Shown here: in pieces, positions 4,766 to 6,146 of the stretch
How positions within the stretch are numbered: position 1 is the stretch's first letter
Layout: each line of letters starts with the position of its first letter
NCBI GenBank assembly: GCA_964490835.1
Contig: CAZBEA010000072.1
Coordinates: 1 to 6,146, forward strand
Length of the DNA stretch: 6,146 nucleotides
Source: CAZBEA01 sp964490835
GTDB lineage: Bacteria; Patescibacteriota; Microgenomatia; Levybacterales; GWA1-39-11
Direction of reading: 5' to 3'
Position numbers and translations under genes: made by a program
Notes under the pieces: model-generated
Seen by the model: the letters and a program-made list of their open reading frames with translations, nothing else
Told to the model about the DNA's origin: nothing
Databases searched by the model: none

Positions 4766-5665
4766 TTATTGCTGAAGGAACCCAGACGCCCCGCCACAGT
4801 CGTAGCAGCCGTAGCCGAACCACCCGTTGCGCAGGCACAACGTATCATCGTCGTGGACGCAGAAAAACAGGACGCCGTCGAACTCGTCACCAGTATCGAG
4901 CCTATATTCGTCTCCGATGCAGTCGACGATGAGATGCTCGTACTGCTCCAGCCTGTGAGGGTTGGCAACGATCATCCAGCCGACTATATAGGCGGGAAGC
5001 GGCCACTGATTGTGGTGTTCTGCCTCCCATCGTGCATTTCGCGGGGAGTGCCCCGCGTAAAGCTTGCCCGTCTGAGCCGGGAAGACCAGAAGGTCTCCAG
5101 GTTGATCGGCCTCGAGCTTTTGAAGGGCTGACTTGGCCGATTCGGCGAGTCGGTGGTACGCAGTATCTAGATATCCAGAACGGAAGTTGTGAAACTTCCG
5201 CGTGGAGGCAAGCGCCGCAAGCGGCCCTTGCTCGGTAAGCGTACCGAAGTTGTCCCACGGCTCGGTGATCCCGAGGTGTTGCCCGACAACCGTCGGCTTA
5301 GGGATGACGTAGAGACCATCGGCCTCCTCGACTCTCACCCAGCTTTTGGCAAAGGCATCGACGTTACTGGCATCAAGCCAGCTGTAGACTGCAAGAAGAC
5401 GCTTGACCTGATCTTCAACCGAATTGGGTTTGTATCCCTTCGGGTAGGAATAGGTTGCAGCAACCTTCTCACCGGCGTATGGATTCGTCGTTATCTCAAT
5501 GTGCTTTAATGCTTCGAGAAGCTGGGCTTGTGTTACCTCGCCCCGGCCAATCAGCTGCACTGCCCCCCAGCGTTCGATCAGATTTTGAGCGAATGCATAG
5601 GGATCGTTTGCCTGCAGGAGCAGCTCAGTGAGCTGCTTCCCTTGGGCCATGGTTGCGTCTTTCAT
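4766..5665 (-). CDS. DGR target protein with variable C-terminus
   Basis: The 299-residue protein is the diversified product of the DGR. Its last 42 residues before the final Gln (257-298) are encoded by VR and end in CGGASGFLQ, the fixed tail. Before VR comes a conserved-looking region, QWPLPAYIVGWMIVANP near 219-235, then HLIVDCIGDEYRLDTGDEF. Target C-termini in DGRs usually adopt a C-type-lectin or similar ligand-binding fold; I infer this from context, not from motifs. The N-terminal 200 residues are unrecognised. There is no signal peptide or membrane segment, so it looks cytoplasmic. The ATG at 5663-5665 has AAAGGA seven bases upstream; a second Met at residue 6 has no such site. Codons are rich in G and C, unlike all neighbours, suggesting horizontal acquisition. 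Confidence 0.92.
   Translation of the reverse strand: MKDATMAQGKQLTELLLQANDPYAFAQNLIERWGAVQLIGRGEVTQAQLLEALKHIEITTNPYAGEKVAATYSYPKGYKPNSVEDQVKRLLAVYSWLDASNVDAFAKSWVRVEEADGLYVIPKPTVVGQHLGITEPWDNFGTLTEQGPLAALASTRKFHNFRSGYLDTAYHRLAESAKSALQKLEADQPGDLLVFPAQTGKLYAGHSPRNARWEAEHHNQWPLPAYIVGWMIVANPHRLEQYEHLIVDCIGDEYRLDTGDEFDGVLFFCVHDDDTLCLRNGWFGYGCYDCGGASGFLQQ
4772..4800 (-). other. VR homing start (IMH region)
   Basis: The 29 bases at the 3' end of VR in sense orientation are identical to 4285-4313 of TR and encode the constant tail. Beyond 4772 the two loci share nothing. By analogy with characterised DGRs this is the initiation of mutagenic homing site, where cDNA joins the target; it sits between VR and the GGGA hairpin. 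Confidence 0.75.
4772..4899 (-). repeat. DGR variable repeat (VR)
   Basis: This is the partner of TR at offset 487. Of 34 adenines in the aligned sense-strand TR, 18 are changed: 12 to G, 4 to T and 2 to C. They alter 13 residues: 261 K to E, 264 N to G, 267 Y to F, 269 N to C, 271 N to H, 277 Y to C, 279 N to R, 281 R to G, 284 N to G, 285 N to Y, 286 S to G, 287 N to C and 289 N to D. Eight of the nine AAC codons have changed; only residue 280 keeps Asn. Cysteines at 269, 277 and 287 were created by mutagenesis. VR ends one codon before the stop. Confidence 0.96.
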
Positions 5666-5670
5666 AACGC

Positions 5671-5677
5671 AATCCTT
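5671..5677 (-). promoter_or_regulatory. Ribosome-binding site of the target gene
   Basis: The minus strand reads GAAAGGA, ending seven bases before the ATG at 5665. This supports the longer start over the internal Met at residue 6. A 5-bp inverted repeat (5681-5685 with 5700-5704) lies just upstream in the leader and is probably too weak to matter. Confidence 0.65.
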
Positions 5678-5723
5678 TCGTGACGGACGCTGCCCTTTTC
5701 GTCAGCTGTCTCCGTTGCCTAAA

Positions 5724-5751
5724 ATTATACTCTTTTTTAGCTGAAAATCAA
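5724..5751 (-). promoter_or_regulatory. Target gene promoter
   Basis: On the minus strand TTGATT (5746-5751) lies 16 bases before a perfect TATAAT (5724-5729). The predicted start near 5717 gives a leader of about 50 bases. The promoter is AT-rich while the transcribed region from about 5715 leftwards is GC-rich, so the composition boundary falls between promoter and gene. Confidence 0.65.
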
Positions 5752-5794
5752 CTATAGGATATTTATAGGGCGCATTGATATAGTTTGTATTCTT

Positions 5795-5837
5795 GACCCT
5801 CCTTTGCTTCTTGCTTCGTTAAAGCTTCGGAAGGGTC
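5795..5837. other. Imperfect hairpin upstream of target promoter
   Basis: GACCCTCC (5795-5802) pairs with GG-A-AGGGTC (5829-5837) leaving one bulged base; an inner GCTT/AAGC (5813-5816 with 5822-5825) can pair as well. Neither strand has a following T-run, so a terminator is unlikely. On the minus strand GAAGC occurs three times within it. Function unknown. Confidence 0.4.
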
Positions 5838-5845
5838 TTCGGAGA

Positions 5846-6146
5846 TTATTTATATAGATTGATATAGAAAATCACCTTGACAGGTGAACGATTGTTCACT
5901 AAGATTAAAGATGAAATCTTTAAGCGCAAGACTAGTTTCATTACAATTTTGTTTTTGAAAAAAACTAAATTCAATTTAATAACGAAACTAGGCTTATTAT
6001 ATTTATTGCTCTTTAAAACCAACTCATTTTCCTGCATCTCTCGCCATTTTTTGATGAATGCATGGAGAGTTGATAGACGCGAACGCTCGGAAAATTGAAT
6101 GTCTGAGCGCAGCGAGTTTCCAATTTTCAGTGAGTGGATGAAATTA
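5846..6146 (-). CDS. Possible 3' end of a gene entering from the right (doubtful)
   Basis: A minus-strand frame is open from the right edge to a stop at 5846-5848, at least 100 codons. The part nearest the edge (TLHAFIKKWREMQENELVLK, about 6070-6011) looks like a soluble protein, but the rest is Lys/Ile/Leu-rich and runs through several hairpins, as translated AT-rich non-coding DNA does. I recognise no family. A plus-strand frame (5877-6098) is equally open and no more convincing. It may be a real partial gene, a decayed one, or chance. Confidence 0.2.
   Translation of the reverse strand, partial: NFIHSLKIGNSLRSDIQFSERSRLSTLHAFIKKWREMQENELVLKSNKYNKPSFVIKLNLVFFKNKIVMKLVLRLKISSLILVNNRSPVKVIFYINLYK
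5877..5905 (+). promoter_or_regulatory. Plus-strand promoter with operator-like palindrome
   Basis: A perfect TTGACA (5877-5882) is followed after exactly 17 bases by TAAGAT (5900-5905, four of six matches). The perfect inverted repeat GTGAAC-GATT-GTTCAC (5884-5899) fills the spacer almost completely. Palindromes of this form between -35 and -10 are typical operators of TetR-type repressors; the regulator itself is not visible. An overlapping CACCT-TGAC-AGGTG hairpin (5873-5886) covers the -35. Transcription would run rightwards towards 6146 and beyond; an ATG at 6138 at the very edge could begin a gene, without support. Confidence 0.45.
5905..5991. repeat. Cluster of AT-rich inverted repeats
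   Basis: TTAAAGAT (5905-5912) and ATCTTTAA (5916-5923) form a perfect 8-bp stem with a GAA loop. Then 5932-5943 and 5980-5991 are 12-bp inverted arms with one mismatch (a wobble on the minus strand), enclosing further AT-rich complementary arms (about 5945-5956 with 5960-5971). Together they could fold as one long hairpin. A bidirectional terminator or the remnant of a small non-autonomous repeat are possible explanations; the sequence does not decide. Confidence 0.5.
6090..6128. repeat. Inverted repeat near right edge
   Basis: GAAAATTG (6090-6097) and CAATTTTC (6121-6128) are perfect inverted arms around a GC-rich centre. An alternative pairing is possible between CGCTC (6084-6088) and GAGCG (6105-6109). 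It may be a terminator for something to the right or a dispersed intergenic repeat; only the symmetry is seen. Confidence 0.45.

Larger units (their letters stand above)
2856..5665. mobile_element. Diversity-generating retroelement (DGR) locus
   Basis: The locus contains every core DGR part: reverse transcriptase, Avd-like accessory gene, template repeat, and target gene ending in a variable repeat with a hairpin downstream. DGRs do not transpose. They overwrite VR with an error-prone cDNA of TR, while TR stays intact. The order from left to right is RT (minus), avd (plus), TR (minus sense), VR and target (minus). The inverted avd is atypical, since in the well-studied systems avd, TR and RT share one strand. 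No flanking long repeats or integrase are visible. Confidence 0.93.

Noticed and set aside
4319..4838. Open frames on both strands across TR, the spacer and the start of VR (4319-4594 plus, 4473-4838 minus, 4652-5131 plus)
   Set aside because: They cut across TR or VR in the wrong frame or strand, and their composition reflects hairpins and AT-rich spacer. TR is a template and is not expected to be translated.
4902..5509. Arg/Ala-rich open frames on both strands inside the target gene
   Set aside because: Expected by-products of GC-rich coding sequence. The 299-residue frame has the Shine-Dalgarno and promoter, and contains VR in the frame that makes sense of TR codons.
5774..5867. Ten-base direct repeat ATTGATATAG at 5774-5783 and 5858-5867
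   Set aside because: Short, AT-rich and without other symmetry; likely by chance, and not matched at the other end of the DGR as an insertion repeat would be.

Overview
The window is AT-rich outside one gene and reads as a bacterial chromosome. It joins a housekeeping block (tuf followed by rpsJ, the usual str/S10 junction) to an accessory region. The reverse transcriptase and Avd-type protein resemble those of diversity-generating retroelements (DGRs) from the Candidate Phyla Radiation (Patescibacteria), so I infer a CPR genome, probably from a metagenome. That placement rests on family recognition by eye, not on a search.

Layout. Positions 1-1734 hold rpsJ and tuf on the minus strand. Each is preceded by a terminator-like leader hairpin, and tuf has a near-consensus promoter. 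From 1835 a divergent, apparently leaderless promoter drives a membrane-anchored serine hydrolase of the class A beta-lactamase fold (1853-2854, plus). It meets the DGR reverse transcriptase (2856-3872, minus) tail to tail with one base between the stop codons.

The DGR fills 2856-5665. It contains the RT (minus), a pentanucleotide repeat tract, an Avd-like accessory gene (plus), the template repeat TR (4285-4412, minus sense), a spacer with several small hairpins, a 13-bp hairpin with a GGGA loop, and the target gene (4766-5665, minus) whose last 42 codons are the variable repeat VR (4772-4899). TR and VR align over 128 bases without gaps. They differ at 18 positions, and every one is an A in the minus-strand TR. 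This is the A-specific mutagenesis signature of DGRs: TR RNA is copied by the RT with errors at A, and the cDNA overwrites VR, diversifying the C-terminus of the target protein.

Three things are unusual. The avd gene runs opposite to RT, TR and target, so any TR-to-RT transcript is antisense to avd. A (ACAGA)n tract sits between the RT ribosome-binding site and the conserved start of avd; as assembled, avd has no ordinary start codon in frame with its conserved N-terminus, and loss of one repeat unit would join it to the ATG at 3858. The target gene is clearly more GC-rich than everything around it, which suggests a separate origin.

The right end (5666-6146) holds the target-gene promoter, a plus-strand promoter with an operator-like palindrome exactly between its -35 and -10, and a cluster of hairpins. 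I cannot assign a convincing gene there.
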